This document shows positions 26,350 through 36,769 of a stretch of DNA of 64,000 nucleotides, in pieces. The position numbers and the translations under genes are program-made. Under the pieces are notes generated by a model, which saw only the letters and a list, made by a program, of their open reading frames with translations, did not search any database and was not told the DNA's origin. The first letter of the stretch is position 1, and every line of letters starts with the position of its first letter. The stretch comes from Marinicella sediminis (GTDB lineage: Bacteria; Pseudomonadota; Gammaproteobacteria; Xanthomonadales; Marinicellaceae), in assembly GCF_002000055.1 (NCBI RefSeq), contig NZ_MVBD01000012.1, forward strand, positions 54,651-118,650, written 5' to 3'.

Positions 26350-27766
26350 CGTCACGCCCCCCACCCGTCATTTCCTGAATCAGTGCGCCAATACTGCCAG
26401 CACCCACCATCAACACCACATCATCATTTTGAACCACGTGACTGAGCGCATCAGGAATACCCTGCAAATCATGCACAAACACCGGATCAAGTTTGCCCCG
26501 GTTTCGCACACTGCGACAAAGGTCATTGGCAGTGGCTCCTGATATGATGGCTTCACCTGCCGGATAAACTTCATTAACCACCAGCACATCAGCCTGATTC
26601 AACACATCAGCAAAATCGTCAAACAAATCTCTGGTTCTGGAATACCGGTGTGGCTGGAACACGAGTACCAGGCGATGAGCAGGCCAACCTTCGCGACACG
26701 CCCTGATGGCCGCATGCAATTCTGTTGGGTGATGAGCATAATCATCTATCAGGGTCACTTGCTGTCCGCCCAGTGAGTGGTCAGGATAGATATTGAATCG
26801 TCTGCCAACACCATTGAAATTCAGCAATGCCTGCTTCATGTCATCGGCTTTGACATCCAGTTCGATACCAATGGCAATGGCAGCCAGTGCATTAAGCACA
26901 TTGTGTTCACCAGGCAGATTAAGCTGCACATCCTGCAACATGATTGCACCTTCCATTTCCACATCAAAAAACATGTGTTGCTGCTGCTGAGTCACATTCA
27001 CCGCCCTGATCTGAGCCCGTTCACTGATACCATAAGTGATTTGGTGACGTGAAATATTTTGCGACAGTTGATAGACATGATCATCATCCACACACAACAC
27101 CGTTACTCCATAAAAAGGCACCCGGTGCAAAAATGTTGCAAATGATTGCTTCAGCTGATCAAGGTCATTGTCAAAGGTCTCCATGTGGTCTTCATCAATG
27201 TTGGTAACCACCGCCACCACCGGCTGTAACAATTGAAATGATCCATCCGATTCATCGGCCTCGGCCACCAGGTATTCGCTGGTACCCAAGCCGGCATTGG
27301 TGCCTGATGCATTCAACAGGCCGCCAATAACAAACGTCGGATCCAATCCCGCCTCAGCAAGAACACTTGCCACCAAACTGGTGGTTGTGGTTTTACCATG
27401 TGTTCCAGCCACTGCTATTCCCACTTTGAACCGCATCAGTTCAGCCAGCATTTCAGCCCGGGTCAATACCGGCAGCTGGTTAGCTCTGGCTGCTTGTAAT
27501 TCGGGGTTTTCCGGTCGTATGGCCGATGAATAAACCACCACATCTGCCTCTCCAATCAAAGCTTCATCATGACCGATGTGGACACGAATACCCATCCGGA
27601 TCAATCTGGCGGTTACTTTGCTGGCATGCATATCAGAACCACTGACGGCAAAATCCAGATTGTGCAACACTTCAGCAATACCTGACATGCCCGATCCACC
27701 CACGCCAATCAGATGTATGCGGCGCATGCGGCTGGCAAATTTATGTTCTGGATTAAGGTATGTCAT
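26342..27766 (-). CDS. murC: UDP-MurNAc--L-alanine ligase
   Basis: 474 residues. MurC adds L-Ala to UDP-MurNAc. Motifs: N-terminal Rossmann IHLIGVGGSGMSGIAE, ATP loop AVAGTHGKTTTTSL, EADESDGSF, and LIDDYAHHPTELHAA. No murB follows, unlike several related genomes. The start overlaps murG by 4 bp and the end overlaps ddlB. Confidence 0.97.
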   Translation of the reverse strand: MTYLNPEHKFASRMRRIHLIGVGGSGMSGIAEVLHNLDFAVSGSDMHASKVTARLIRMGIRVHIGHDEALIGEADVVVYSSAIRPENPELQAARANQLPVLTRAEMLAELMRFKVGIAVAGTHGKTTTTSLVASVLAEAGLDPTFVIGGLLNASGTNAGLGTSEYLVAEADESDGSFQLLQPVVAVVTNIDEDHMETFDNDLDQLKQSFATFLHRVPFYGVTVLCVDDDHVYQLSQNISRHQITYGISERAQIRAVNVTQQQQHMFFDVEMEGAIMLQDVQLNLPGEHNVLNALAAIAIGIELDVKADDMKQALLNFNGVGRRFNIYPDHSLGGQQVTLIDDYAHHPTELHAAIRACREGWPAHRLVLVFQPHRYSRTRDLFDDFADVLNQADVLVVNEVYPAGEAIISGATANDLCRSVRNRGKLDPVFVHDLQGIPDALSHVVQNDDVVLMVGAGSIGALIQEMTGGGRDDE

Positions 27767-28809
27767 GCCACCACCTGCTCAATCAGGTCAGCCATTTTTT
27801 CTGCCACACTTGATTTGCGGGCTGACATCAGTGCTTCGTGCATTTTCAGTCTGCAATCCAGGTCCATCAATTGTCTGAACTGATTAATCAACACCTCTTC
27901 AGGCTGACTTTCCTGCCAGATCATGGCCATTTCTTTATTCACCAATGACAGGGCGTTGTGGGTTTGATGATCATCAACAGCATGCGGATAGGGGACAAAA
28001 ATGCTGGGTATGCCTACGGCACTGATTTCTGCAATGGTCAATGCACCGGCGCGGCAGATACAAATATCCGCCCATTGATACACCGCTGCCATATTCTGAA
28101 TGAACTCCTGAATATCGACATCAGGCGCCAAATCACCATAAGCTGCTTCGGTCATGCGAAACTTGTTTCTGCCACACTGATGCTTAACTTTGATGGCTCC
28201 TGAGGTAATCCACTCACTCAAAACTTCTGGCAGCCTGGTGTTCAATGCCTGTGCTCCCAATGAACCACCCAAAACCAAAACGTTCACTGGAGAAACCCGA
28301 TTGTGCTGCTTAACAATATGGGCTATGCTGTCCCTTACTGGATTTCCAACCCATCTGGACTGGTGATCACCATTCAGGTCGAACCCAGTCATCACCAGAT
28401 CTGCCCGTTTAGCCAGGTTGCGATTGGTCATGCCAAACACACTGTTCTGCTCATGGACAATCAGCTTGGTGGCACACAACGCAGTGGCAAAACCACCCGG
28501 AGCAGCCACATAGCCACCCATACTCACTGCTGCATCTATGTTATTTTGTTTAAAAAATTTACGCGCCTGAAAAATGCCTTTCAACAACCTGAATGGCATC
28601 ATCAACATGCCTCTCACCCCTTTTCCCCTGAGTGGTTTGATCGGCAATAGGGTCAACCTTATTCCATACTGTCTGACAATGCGCTCTTCCATGCCGCCCT
28701 GAGCACCAAGCCAGTAAACCTCATGGCCTTTTTTCTGCAAGGCTTTGGCCACTGCGATGCCTGGAAAAATGTGACCACCTGTGCCACCAGCCATTATTGC
28801 TACTTTCAT
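27763..28809 (-). CDS. murG: Lipid II glycosyltransferase MurG
   Basis: 348-residue GT-B enzyme transferring GlcNAc from UDP-GlcNAc to lipid I at the inner face of the membrane. N-terminal glycine-rich loop MAGGTGGHIFPGIAVA, HEQNSVFGMTNR, the second loop VLGGSLGAQALN and the UDP-binding ICRAGALTIAEISAVGIPSIFVPYP are all present. 4-bp overlaps on both sides. Confidence 0.97.
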   Translation of the reverse strand: MKVAIMAGGTGGHIFPGIAVAKALQKKGHEVYWLGAQGGMEERIVRQYGIRLTLLPIKPLRGKGVRGMLMMPFRLLKGIFQARKFFKQNNIDAAVSMGGYVAAPGGFATALCATKLIVHEQNSVFGMTNRNLAKRADLVMTGFDLNGDHQSRWVGNPVRDSIAHIVKQHNRVSPVNVLVLGGSLGAQALNTRLPEVLSEWITSGAIKVKHQCGRNKFRMTEAAYGDLAPDVDIQEFIQNMAAVYQWADICICRAGALTIAEISAVGIPSIFVPYPHAVDDHQTHNALSLVNKEMAMIWQESQPEEVLINQFRQLMDLDCRLKMHEALMSARKSSVAEKMADLIEQVVA

Positions 28810-29981
28810 GCCTGCACCTCCTGATGACCACTGCGGTAATTCAATTTACGATTCTCAAATGATGTTCTGAAGACCAATCCAATGGCCACAATATTTATCA
28901 TGATGGCACTACCACCGGATGAAATAAAAGGCAACGTCAGTCCTTTGGTCGGCAACAGCCCCAGATTCACACCCATACTCAGGAAAGCCTGCAAGGCCAG
29001 CCAAACAGCTATTCCGGTACACATAAAGCCTGCAAAATCATTGCCATTATCAAAGGCATTCCTGGCCACTTTAAAAATCCGGTAGATGAGCACCACAAAC
29101 AAGCCAATCATCAGCAGCACACCCAAAAAGCCCATTTCTTCGGCATATACGGCAAAAATAAAATCTGTGTGAGCCTCCGGGAGGTAAAACAACTTCTGCA
29201 CACTGGATCCTATGCCCACCCCGGAAATTTCACCCCGTCCAATGGCAATCAATGCCTGAACCAACTGAAATCCGGCATTGTAAGGATCCTGCCAGGGGTC
29301 AACAAAGTTAACCAATCGCTTGACCCGATAGGGTTCTGCCCAGGCAATCACTGCCATGGCTGAACCAGCCAATAAACTGATGACAGTCAAATCACGATAC
29401 CTGGCGCCAGCGATGTAAATCATGACCAGGGTAATGATCATCAACAGTGCCGCCGATCCAAAATCTGGTTGGATCAACAATAAAACAGCTATCACCACAA
29501 CCATCAGTAAAGGCTTCAAAACCCCCAGCATAGAGTGCTGAATACTTTTCTTGTGCTTGACCACATAAGTGGCCAGTGACACAATCAATGCCAGCTTCAC
29601 TGCCTCGACCACCTGGAATCTGGAGATACCCAGATTAATCCACCGTTTGGCTCCGTTGACTTCAACACCGATCCCGGGGATCAACACCAGCACCAAGGAC
29701 AATATACCCAAGATCAATGCCGGCCTGGACAGCCGGTTGATCCAGTCTGTTGAGATGTTCATAATGGCTACAGCAACCAATCCGCCCAACACAATGAACA
29801 GCACATGTCTTTTAAAGTAATAAAAGGAGTCATTCACGGTGTTTTCAGCCACCGCTATTGAAGATGAAGCAACCATCACTGCACCGATTGCCAGCAATGC
29901 ACAAAAGGCAGCCATCAGCCAGCCGTCCACCCCCACGGCGTACCAGCTGACTTTGATTGTTTTGGCTGACTTTTTACCCAT
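28806..29981 (-). CDS. ftsW: SEDS peptidoglycan polymerase FtsW
   Basis: 391 residues with about ten membrane helices; SEDS glycosyltransferase polymerising lipid II at the septum with its partner FtsI. The N-terminus is cytoplasmic (MGKKSAKTIKVSWYAVG). Key segments are VEVNGAKRWINLG, HTDFIFAVYAEEMGFLG and GLLPTKGLTLPFISSGGSAIM. It follows mraY by 2 bases: murD, which normally lies here, is missing. Confidence 0.96.
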   Translation of the reverse strand: MGKKSAKTIKVSWYAVGVDGWLMAAFCALLAIGAVMVASSSIAVAENTVNDSFYYFKRHVLFIVLGGLVAVAIMNISTDWINRLSRPALILGILSLVLVLIPGIGVEVNGAKRWINLGISRFQVVEAVKLALIVSLATYVVKHKKSIQHSMLGVLKPLLMVVVIAVLLLIQPDFGSAALLMIITLVMIYIAGARYRDLTVISLLAGSAMAVIAWAEPYRVKRLVNFVDPWQDPYNAGFQLVQALIAIGRGEISGVGIGSSVQKLFYLPEAHTDFIFAVYAEEMGFLGVLLMIGLFVVLIYRIFKVARNAFDNGNDFAGFMCTGIAVWLALQAFLSMGVNLGLLPTKGLTLPFISSGGSAIMINIVAIGLVFRTSFENRKLNYRSGHQEVQA

Positions 29982-29983
29982 TT

Positions 29984-31066
29984 TTATCTGATCTTTAATG
30001 TGGCCAGACCAATCAACACCAAGATGATGGAAATGATCCAGAACCGAACGATGACTTTGGGCTCAGCCCAACCTTTCAATTCAAAATGATGATGAATAGG
30101 AGCCATTCTGAATATTCGTTTACCAGTCATTTTGTATGATGCAACCTGCAAAATAACTGACACTGTCTCCATGACAAAAACACCTCCCATGATGAAAAAC
30201 ACAAATTCCTGTCTGGTAATGAACGCCACCAATCCCAATGCAGCACCCAACGCCAATGCACCAACATCGCCCATAAAGACCTGAGCCGGATAAGTGTTAA
30301 ACCACAAAAACCCAAGGCCAGATCCCGCAATTGCCGCACAAAAAATCACCATTTCGCCGGTACCAGGAATGAATGGCAGCAACAAATAATCTGAAATCAC
30401 AGCATTACCTGAAACATATGCAAACACACCCAGAGCAGTACCCACCAAAACCGTTGGCATGATGGCCAGACCATCCAAGCCATCGGTTAAATTAACGGCA
30501 TTACTGGAACCCACGATCACGAAATAACCCAATGGAATGGCCAAAACACCCAATGCCCAGTTGTAATTACTGATGGCAGGAATGACCAACTGTGTCGAAA
30601 TACTCTCATGACCATAGAAATAAAGGTAAAGCACCGCAATGATTGCCACCAACGACTGGAAGGTGTATTTCCATTTAGCCGCCAAACCGGCAGAGCTCTT
30701 TAAATGAATTTTTTTGTAATCATCAACCCAGCCAATCACCCCAAAACCAAACAACACAAACAGGCACAGCCAGACATACTGGTTATTCAGATCTGCCCAC
30801 AACAACGTACTCATGATAATGATCGCCAGTATCATGGCACCGCCCATCGTCGGGGTGCCTTGTTTGCTCAGGTGTGACTCAGGACCCAGAGATCTGACTT
30901 GCTGACCAATTTGCTTGATTTGCAATGTTTTGATGAACCATGGACCCAACACCAAAGACAACAACAAGGCCGTCAGTGCAGCCATGATGGCCCGAAACGT
31001 CAGGTAACTGAACAAGTTCAGTCCGGAAAACTGCTCACTGAATTGTGAGGCCAACCAATAAATCAT
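29984..31066 (-). CDS. mraY: Phospho-MurNAc-pentapeptide transferase
   Basis: 360 residues, ten membrane helices. MraY moves phospho-MurNAc-pentapeptide onto undecaprenyl phosphate to make lipid I. Catalytic motifs: [32 protein letters not shown], and [11 protein letters not shown], with [14 protein letters not shown] near the end. It overlaps murF by 4 bp and is followed directly by ftsW. Confidence 0.97.
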   Translation of the reverse strand: MIYWLASQFSEQFSGLNLFSYLTFRAIMAALTALLLSLVLGPWFIKTLQIKQIGQQVRSLGPESHLSKQGTPTMGGAMILAIIIMSTLLWADLNNQYVWLCLFVLFGFGVIGWVDDYKKIHLKSSAGLAAKWKYTFQSLVAIIAVLYLYFYGHESISTQLVIPAISNYNWALGVLAIPLGYFVIVGSSNAVNLTDGLDGLAIMPTVLVGTALGVFAYVSGNAVISDYLLLPFIPGTGEMVIFCAAIAGSGLGFLWFNTYPAQVFMGDVGALALGAALGLVAFITRQEFVFFIMGGVFVMETVSVILQVASYKMTGKRIFRMAPIHHHFELKGWAEPKVIVRFWIISIILVLIGLATLKIR

Positions 31067-32400
31067 TGCTTTGCTCCTGACGTCAAATACTCTACCACCT
31101 GTTCGAGGTGCATGCTTCTGGATCCTTTCACCAGGACCGTGCCTTCAGCGAGGTGTTTTGTGGACAAATGTTCAAGCAAATCACTGACTGCGTTGAATGG
31201 ATGACAAAGCTGACCATAACCCTGACAAACCTGAGGCGCATATTGGCCGACTGCCAGCACCTGACTGATGCATTGTTGTCCGGCATATAAGCCCACCTGA
31301 CGGTGCCATTCGCCAGCTGATTCACCCAACTCGGCCATGTCTCCAACCACCAGGGTTGTGGGACCTTTTTGCGCACTGAGCACATCAATAGCGGCTTTGA
31401 GTGACGCAGGATTGGCGTTGTAACTGTCATCTATCACCGTCAACTTTTCTGTCAGCTTAAAGCGGTTTAACCGCCCCTTCTCCGGGATAAATTGCTGCAA
31501 TCCACTGATGATCTCCGGCTCTGACAAACCCAATTCTCTGGCCATGGCAAACACCGTACAGGCATTGATGAAATTATGTTTACCCAATACCGGTAACTCA
31601 ACTGGCGTTCGCAGTGAATCACCATACCTGATGTCAAACCCACCAGCTGATTCCAGCAACCGATAGTCAGCAGTTTCGGACTCTCCAAAAGTCACAACCC
31701 TTGCCTGTGTAGATTGGCGCCACATGTCTGCGTATGAACTGTCAACATTGATGATGGCCACGCCTGTGCTGCTTAAAGCCTGAAAAATTTCACCTTTGCC
31801 GGATGCGATGTTTTGCTCACTGCCAAAACGTCCGAGATGTGCCTGACTGACATTGGTAATGACTGTCATGTCAGGGTTGGCCATCTCTGCCAGCAATCGA
31901 ATGTCTCCCAACTTTGCTGCACCCATTTCAATCACAGCAAATTCATCGGTGTTACTGACTTCCAGCAAACTCAAAGGGACTCCGATTTCGTTGTTGTAGT
32001 TGCCTGCAGTGGCACTGCACTGATGCCGTTGAGCCAGAACACTGTACAGCATGTTTTTGACTGTTGTTTTGCCATTGGAACCGGTGATTCCAATCACTTT
32101 TGCGGGAACCTGTCGGATCCATGCAAAGGCCAGTGCCTGCAAAGCAACCAAGGTGTCCTCGCAAATGACCTGCGGCACATCAACTTCAACCGGGCGAGCC
32201 ACCAGGACGGCCGCCGCACCCTTGGCCACCGCTTGCTGACACCAGTCATGGCCATCCACACGCTCTCCGGGCAAGGCCACAAATAAACGACCAGCACAAT
32301 CGGCTCTCGAATCCATAACCACGCCGCGAATACGGGCTTCTTTGCCGACCATGCTACCACCGACAATGGCTGAAATCTGATGCACATTCATTTGTATCAT
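31063..32400 (-). CDS. murF: UDP-MurNAc-tripeptide--D-Ala-D-Ala ligase
   Basis: 445 residues. MurF adds the D-Ala-D-Ala dipeptide. The ATP loop is [13 protein letters not shown], followed by [25 protein letters not shown] and the late motif [15 protein letters not shown]. It overlaps murE and mraY by 4 bp each. Standard length and order. Confidence 0.97.
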   Translation of the reverse strand: MIQMNVHQISAIVGGSMVGKEARIRGVVMDSRADCAGRLFVALPGERVDGHDWCQQAVAKGAAAVLVARPVEVDVPQVICEDTLVALQALAFAWIRQVPAKVIGITGSNGKTTVKNMLYSVLAQRHQCSATAGNYNNEIGVPLSLLEVSNTDEFAVIEMGAAKLGDIRLLAEMANPDMTVITNVSQAHLGRFGSEQNIASGKGEIFQALSSTGVAIINVDSSYADMWRQSTQARVVTFGESETADYRLLESAGGFDIRYGDSLRTPVELPVLGKHNFINACTVFAMARELGLSEPEIISGLQQFIPEKGRLNRFKLTEKLTVIDDSYNANPASLKAAIDVLSAQKGPTTLVVGDMAELGESAGEWHRQVGLYAGQQCISQVLAVGQYAPQVCQGYGQLCHPFNAVSDLLEHLSTKHLAEGTVLVKGSRSMHLEQVVEYLTSGAKQ

Positions 32401-33881
32401 GCAGCCACCCCTATCAGCTTCTTCACCACTTCCATGTCATTAAAGTGATGCAATTCACCCGCTATTTCCTGGGATGACTCATGCCCTTTGCCAGCCACCA
32501 ACACCATGTCTCCTGGCTGGCTTTTATCAATGACATATGCGATTGCCTGTTGTCGGTTGGCGATCACATGAGGCTTGGTTTGCATGCCAAACTCAATGTC
32601 AGCCAGAATTTGAGCCGAAGACTCAAAACGCGGATTGTCATCAGTCAATATCACATGATCGGCATATTGCTCAGCAATCGCGCCCATCATTGGTCGTTTA
32701 CCTTTGTCACGATTTCCACCACAGCCAAAAACACACCACAACTCATTGTCAACGTGCTTCCTCAATGCTTTTAACACTTGCTCCAGGGCATCTGGAGTAT
32801 GGGCATAATCGATAACCAGTGTTGACTCATTGGCTTTGATGTCAATGCGATTCATTCTGCCAGGGACGGGTGACAATTCAGTCACCACTTCAAGGATCTG
32901 CTCCATGGCAAACCCTTTGCTCTGCAGCACAGCCATAACTGCCAACATATTTTCCACATTGAAATCACCCAACAACTGTGTTTTCACTTGATGATTCTGC
33001 GCTGCAAGACTCAAGCGGAATGCAATGCCTTCTGCATTGAGACTGATTTCACCGGCCTGCCAATCTGCTGGCTTATGCATACCATAGCTGATGACTTTTT
33101 CGGCATCCAGCGAATCCATCCATCGGGCACCCCATTCATCATCGGCATTCATCACCAAATAACGGGCACCAAAATCAGTAAACAGCCTTAACTTTGCCGC
33201 AGCATATGCTTTCATGGTGCGGTGATAATCCAGATGATCCCGACTGAGGTTGGTGAACACCGCATGTTCAATTTGGGTGCCAACAAACCGGTGTTGATCC
33301 AGGGCATGTGACGAAACTTCAATACACACATGACTGATGCCTTGCTCAACCATCAACGCCAGGTACCGTTGCACATCAATGGCTGATGGCGTGGTGTTGG
33401 CTAATGCAGACAGTTCATTGACATCACCCACCCCCAGAGTGCCCATATAGCCGGCTTTGATACCCAGTTGTTCCAGAGCATGCATCAACAGCCATGCTGT
33501 TGACGTCTTACCATTGGTGCCGGTGATCGCAGTCACGCTCATCTTTTCACTTGGCCGACCAAAAAAATTGCTGGCCAGATGGCCTAACCGAGCACCCAGA
33601 TCCGCACACTCAAAGACCGGTATAGTCAGTGGCTTTTGCCGACCTGCTTTTTTCGCCCTGCCTGATTTCACCGGCTCTGTGATCACTGCCACAGCACCAG
33701 CCCGCTCAGCCTGATAGGCATAATCCATCCCATGCACATTGAATCCTGACATGGCGATGAACACATCTCCAGCCTGAATGGTTCTGGTGTCCATAGACAA
33801 ACCACTGACCTGCAGGTTTTCATCACTTGCCGGCAGCTTCAACCAGCCAAGTACCTGATTCAAATGACACTCAACCATCAT
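32397..33881 (-). CDS. murE: UDP-MurNAc-dipeptide--meso-DAP ligase
   Basis: 494 residues from the ATG at 33881, chosen because AGGAG stands 4-8 bases upstream; the frame extends to 33902 inside ftsI. MurE adds the third stem residue. ATP loop ITGTNGKTSTAW, VSSHALDQHRF, VIDYAHTPDALEQVL and the motif DNPRFES; the DNPR sequence is diagnostic for meso-diaminopimelate enzymes, so the peptidoglycan should be DAP type. An 11-base overlap with ftsI suggests coupling. Confidence 0.96.
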   Translation of the reverse strand: MMVECHLNQVLGWLKLPASDENLQVSGLSMDTRTIQAGDVFIAMSGFNVHGMDYAYQAERAGAVAVITEPVKSGRAKKAGRQKPLTIPVFECADLGARLGHLASNFFGRPSEKMSVTAITGTNGKTSTAWLLMHALEQLGIKAGYMGTLGVGDVNELSALANTTPSAIDVQRYLALMVEQGISHVCIEVSSHALDQHRFVGTQIEHAVFTNLSRDHLDYHRTMKAYAAAKLRLFTDFGARYLVMNADDEWGARWMDSLDAEKVISYGMHKPADWQAGEISLNAEGIAFRLSLAAQNHQVKTQLLGDFNVENMLAVMAVLQSKGFAMEQILEVVTELSPVPGRMNRIDIKANESTLVIDYAHTPDALEQVLKALRKHVDNELWCVFGCGGNRDKGKRPMMGAIAEQYADHVILTDDNPRFESSAQILADIEFGMQTKPHVIANRQQAIAYVIDKSQPGDMVLVAGKGHESSQEIAGELHHFNDMEVVKKLIGVAA

Positions 33882-35589
33882 TGACTCCTGCATCCTGCAC
33901 ACTGGTATCCACCAGGGTTCTGTTCAATTGATCGGCCGGCACATTCAATAACCGCAAACCGGTTTTCATGATTTCACTGAACACCGGTGCAGCGACCAGG
34001 CCTCCATAATAGTCTTCACCACGGGGATTGTTGACACTTACAGCCACTACCAACCGCGGTGAATTAACCGGTGAAAAACCCACGAATGAAGAAATGTAGT
34101 TGTCTGAATAACCACCATTTTCAGCAATTCTGGCTGTCCCTGTTTTACCAGCCACACTGTAATTAGGGATAAACGCTTTATGGCCTTCCGTATCATTTAC
34201 CACATGCGACAACATGTCGGTCAACTGACTGGCAATCATGGGGTCAATGATGGCTTTGTCCTCATTGACATTGCCCTTGATGAAGGTGGGCGAGCGGTAA
34301 CGCCCCTGATTGGCAAATGTGCCATAGGCCGCCGCCAACTGCAAGGTGGTGACTGACAGGTTATATCCACGCGATAAAGCAGCATGGTCAGCAGTACGCC
34401 AGCGGCTGTGGTGTGGCAGGTAACCGGTAGACTCGCCCATAAAACCACTGCCAGATGATTGTCCGAATCCAAAACGATGGTATACATCCCACAAATGCTC
34501 TTTACCCAGACCAAGCACCAATTTAGCCACCCCAATGTTACTTGACTTCACCAGGATATCAACCAAGCTTAATTCGCCATAATCTCTGAAGTCATGAATC
34601 ACGAAACCATCCACTTCATATTCACCCGGAGATGTATTCACCACTGATTGTGGCGTATATTCGGCACTTTCCAGCGCAGCCACCACTGCAAACGGCTTCA
34701 TCACTGATCCCGGCTCATAGATATCTGTGACAGAGCGGTTTCGCAGGCCGTCATTGGTTTCTTTGTTGCCATTGGGATTAAACGATGGCTGATTAACCAT
34801 TGCCAGGATTTCTCCGGTCTTCACATCCAGCACCACCGCAGAACCCGACGTGGCCTGGTGTTGATACACGGCTTTTTTCAACTCAACATAAGCCGCATAC
34901 TGCAACCTGCGATCTATACTTAGATGCAGGTCTTTACCGGGCTTGGCAGCTTCCAACTCATCAACATCAATGTCAGCGACCACTTGACCAAGCAAGTCCT
35001 TGACCACCGTTTTCTTACCTGATGTACCGGTTAACCAATTGTCATATGTTCGCTCAAGTCCTTCCTGACCAACGTCGTCAACATCAGTAAAGCCCACCAC
35101 ATTGGCCAAAATTTCTCCGGCCGGATAGTAACGCTTGAATTCAGTGCGAAACACCACTCCTTCCATGTTCAACGCCTGCACAGATTCTGCCAGCATGGGT
35201 GTGATTCGACGCTTGATGTACAGAAACTTTTTATCTTTTCTCGAGGTGATGATTTGTTTGAGCTCATCGGCATCCAGATCCAAGACTTCTGCCAGCTGCT
35301 CCACCTTACTGAACTGATCCAGCAATTGACCAGGCACAATGCCCACAGAAACCATCGCCGTACTGAGGGCCAATGGCTCACCATTGCGGTCATAAATAGA
35401 CCCCCTGGAAACCGGGATTTCAACTTCTCTGACATGGCGCTTTTCACCCTGACTCTGATAGAACTCTGCACCGCGAACCTGAATAGAAAAGGCGCGCACC
35501 ACCACAACCACAAAACAACACAGCAAAAAAGCCATGACAATGGCTATTCGCAAACTGATGTTGACTGGTTTGTGCTGAGATTTTCTCAT
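33871..35589 (-). CDS. ftsI: Septal transpeptidase FtsI (PBP3)
   Basis: 572 residues. One membrane helix near 15-38 (IAIVMAFLLCCFVVVVVRAF), the pedestal domain with PVSRGSIYDRNGEPLA, then the class B transpeptidase: active-site EPGSVMKPF (SxxK), KSSNIGVAK (SxN) and VAGKTGTARIA (KTG). Cross-links septal peptidoglycan with FtsW. 4-bp overlap with ftsL. Target of beta-lactams. Confidence 0.97.
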   Translation of the reverse strand: MRKSQHKPVNISLRIAIVMAFLLCCFVVVVVRAFSIQVRGAEFYQSQGEKRHVREVEIPVSRGSIYDRNGEPLALSTAMVSVGIVPGQLLDQFSKVEQLAEVLDLDADELKQIITSRKDKKFLYIKRRITPMLAESVQALNMEGVVFRTEFKRYYPAGEILANVVGFTDVDDVGQEGLERTYDNWLTGTSGKKTVVKDLLGQVVADIDVDELEAAKPGKDLHLSIDRRLQYAAYVELKKAVYQHQATSGSAVVLDVKTGEILAMVNQPSFNPNGNKETNDGLRNRSVTDIYEPGSVMKPFAVVAALESAEYTPQSVVNTSPGEYEVDGFVIHDFRDYGELSLVDILVKSSNIGVAKLVLGLGKEHLWDVYHRFGFGQSSGSGFMGESTGYLPHHSRWRTADHAALSRGYNLSVTTLQLAAAYGTFANQGRYRSPTFIKGNVNEDKAIIDPMIASQLTDMLSHVVNDTEGHKAFIPNYSVAGKTGTARIAENGGYSDNYISSFVGFSPVNSPRLVVAVSVNNPRGEDYYGGLVAAPVFSEIMKTGLRLLNVPADQLNRTLVDTSVQDAGVNDG

Positions 35590-35855
35590 CGTGTTATGAC
35601 CATAATCTGTTCTTCTTCTGGCAACTTCATGTCCAGTTGCTCTCTGGCCACCTGCTCAATCCGGTTGTTGGCAACCAGTGTGGAGCGTTCAATTTGTAAT
35701 CGCGCCCATTCTGCATTGATGTCCAGTTTTTGTTTCTCTATTTTTTGGGTGGCGGCAAACAACTTGCGGGTTTCATTCTGAAAATAGACGTAATCCACCA
35801 ACAACCACACCAGCAGCAGCACCAACAACGCCGTTGTACCATGCTGTACACTCAT
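35586..35855 (-). CDS. ftsL: Cell division protein FtsL
   Basis: 89 residues: one membrane helix (ALLVLLLVWLLVDYVYF, about 9-25) then a heptad-like coiled coil (RKLFAATQKIEKQKLDINAEWARLQIERS) and a C-terminal LDMKLPEEEQIMVI that fits the FtsL family. Forms the FtsQLB complex. Identified mostly from position between rsmH and ftsI, with 4-bp overlaps on both sides. Confidence 0.9.
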   Translation of the reverse strand: MSVQHGTTALLVLLLVWLLVDYVYFQNETRKLFAATQKIEKQKLDINAEWARLQIERSTLVANNRIEQVAREQLDMKLPEEEQIMVITR

Positions 35856-36769
35856 CTTTTTTCCGCCACCCGCATGATGGCACTGCGTGCCCTGATGTTG
35901 TCATCATGGTCTGCCGCTTTGACAGGTTTACCCAACAACTTCAGTTTTGGCTTGGGCGCATCTGCGGGAATCACCGGCATTCTGCGATCCACTTTAGGGG
36001 GTTGCGACATGGACCTGAAAAACCGCTTCACCAGCCGATCTTCGAGCGAATGGAAGCTGATCACCACCATCCTGCCGCCTGTCTCCAGCAGATCAAGCGC
36101 CTTAGGCAGCATGCGTTCAATCTGCCCCAACTCATCATTGATGTGAATTCTGATGGCCTGAAAAACCCGGGTGGCAGGATGTTTCTTGTCACGCCGATTC
36201 ACTGCACTGACCACTTCCACCAAATCAAATGTGGTTTCCAAAGGTTGCTCAACCCTTCGTTCAGCAATCTTACGGGCAATCCTGGTGGCGTTTTTTTCTT
36301 CTCCATAACGCCAGAACACCCGCTTCATGTCATCCACTTCTGCAGTGTTCAGCCATTCTGCAGCGGTCATGCCACCGCCATTGTTCATGCGCATATCTAA
36401 CGGGCCGTCCTGCTGGAAACTGAACCCCCGTTTGGCCTGGTCAATCTGTGGCGAGGACACGCCGAAGTCAAACAACAAACCATCAAACCGCTCACCGGTT
36501 GCCACCAAACGTTCAATCTGCTCCTCAAAGCCTCCAGCCAAGACAAGCAATCGGCCATCCGCCTGCGCCAATTCATTGGCCACCGCAATGGCTTCGGGGT
36601 CGCAATCAATCGCCACCAGCCGGCCAGTCGGTGATAAAACAGAGAGAATCAGACGACTGTGACCTCCCCGCCCAAAGGTACCATCCAGGTATCGGCCATC
36701 AGGCTTCACAGAGAGGGCCTCCACTGCCTGATTGAGTAGAACTGATTGATGCTGCTGACTGTCCATCAC
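35852..36769 (-). CDS. rsmH: 16S rRNA C1402 N4-methyltransferase
   Basis: 305 residues. RsmH (MraW) methylates N4 of C1402 in 16S rRNA using S-adenosylmethionine. N-terminal HQSVLLNQAVEAL, SAM loop DGTFGRGGHSRLIL, LFDFGVSSPQIDQAKRGFS and the late VISFHSLEDRLVKRFF are visible. 4-bp overlap with mraZ and ftsL. Confidence 0.97.
   Translation of the reverse strand: MMDSQQHQSVLLNQAVEALSVKPDGRYLDGTFGRGGHSRLILSVLSPTGRLVAIDCDPEAIAVANELAQADGRLLVLAGGFEEQIERLVATGERFDGLLFDFGVSSPQIDQAKRGFSFQQDGPLDMRMNNGGGMTAAEWLNTAEVDDMKRVFWRYGEEKNATRIARKIAERRVEQPLETTFDLVEVVSAVNRRDKKHPATRVFQAIRIHINDELGQIERMLPKALDLLETGGRMVVISFHSLEDRLVKRFFRSMSQPPKVDRRMPVIPADAPKPKLKLLGKPVKAADHDDNIRARSAIMRVAEKR

Noticed and set aside
33882..33902. 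Longer murE start inside ftsI
   Set aside because: A good AGGAG precedes the ATG at 33881 and the shorter form matches family length.
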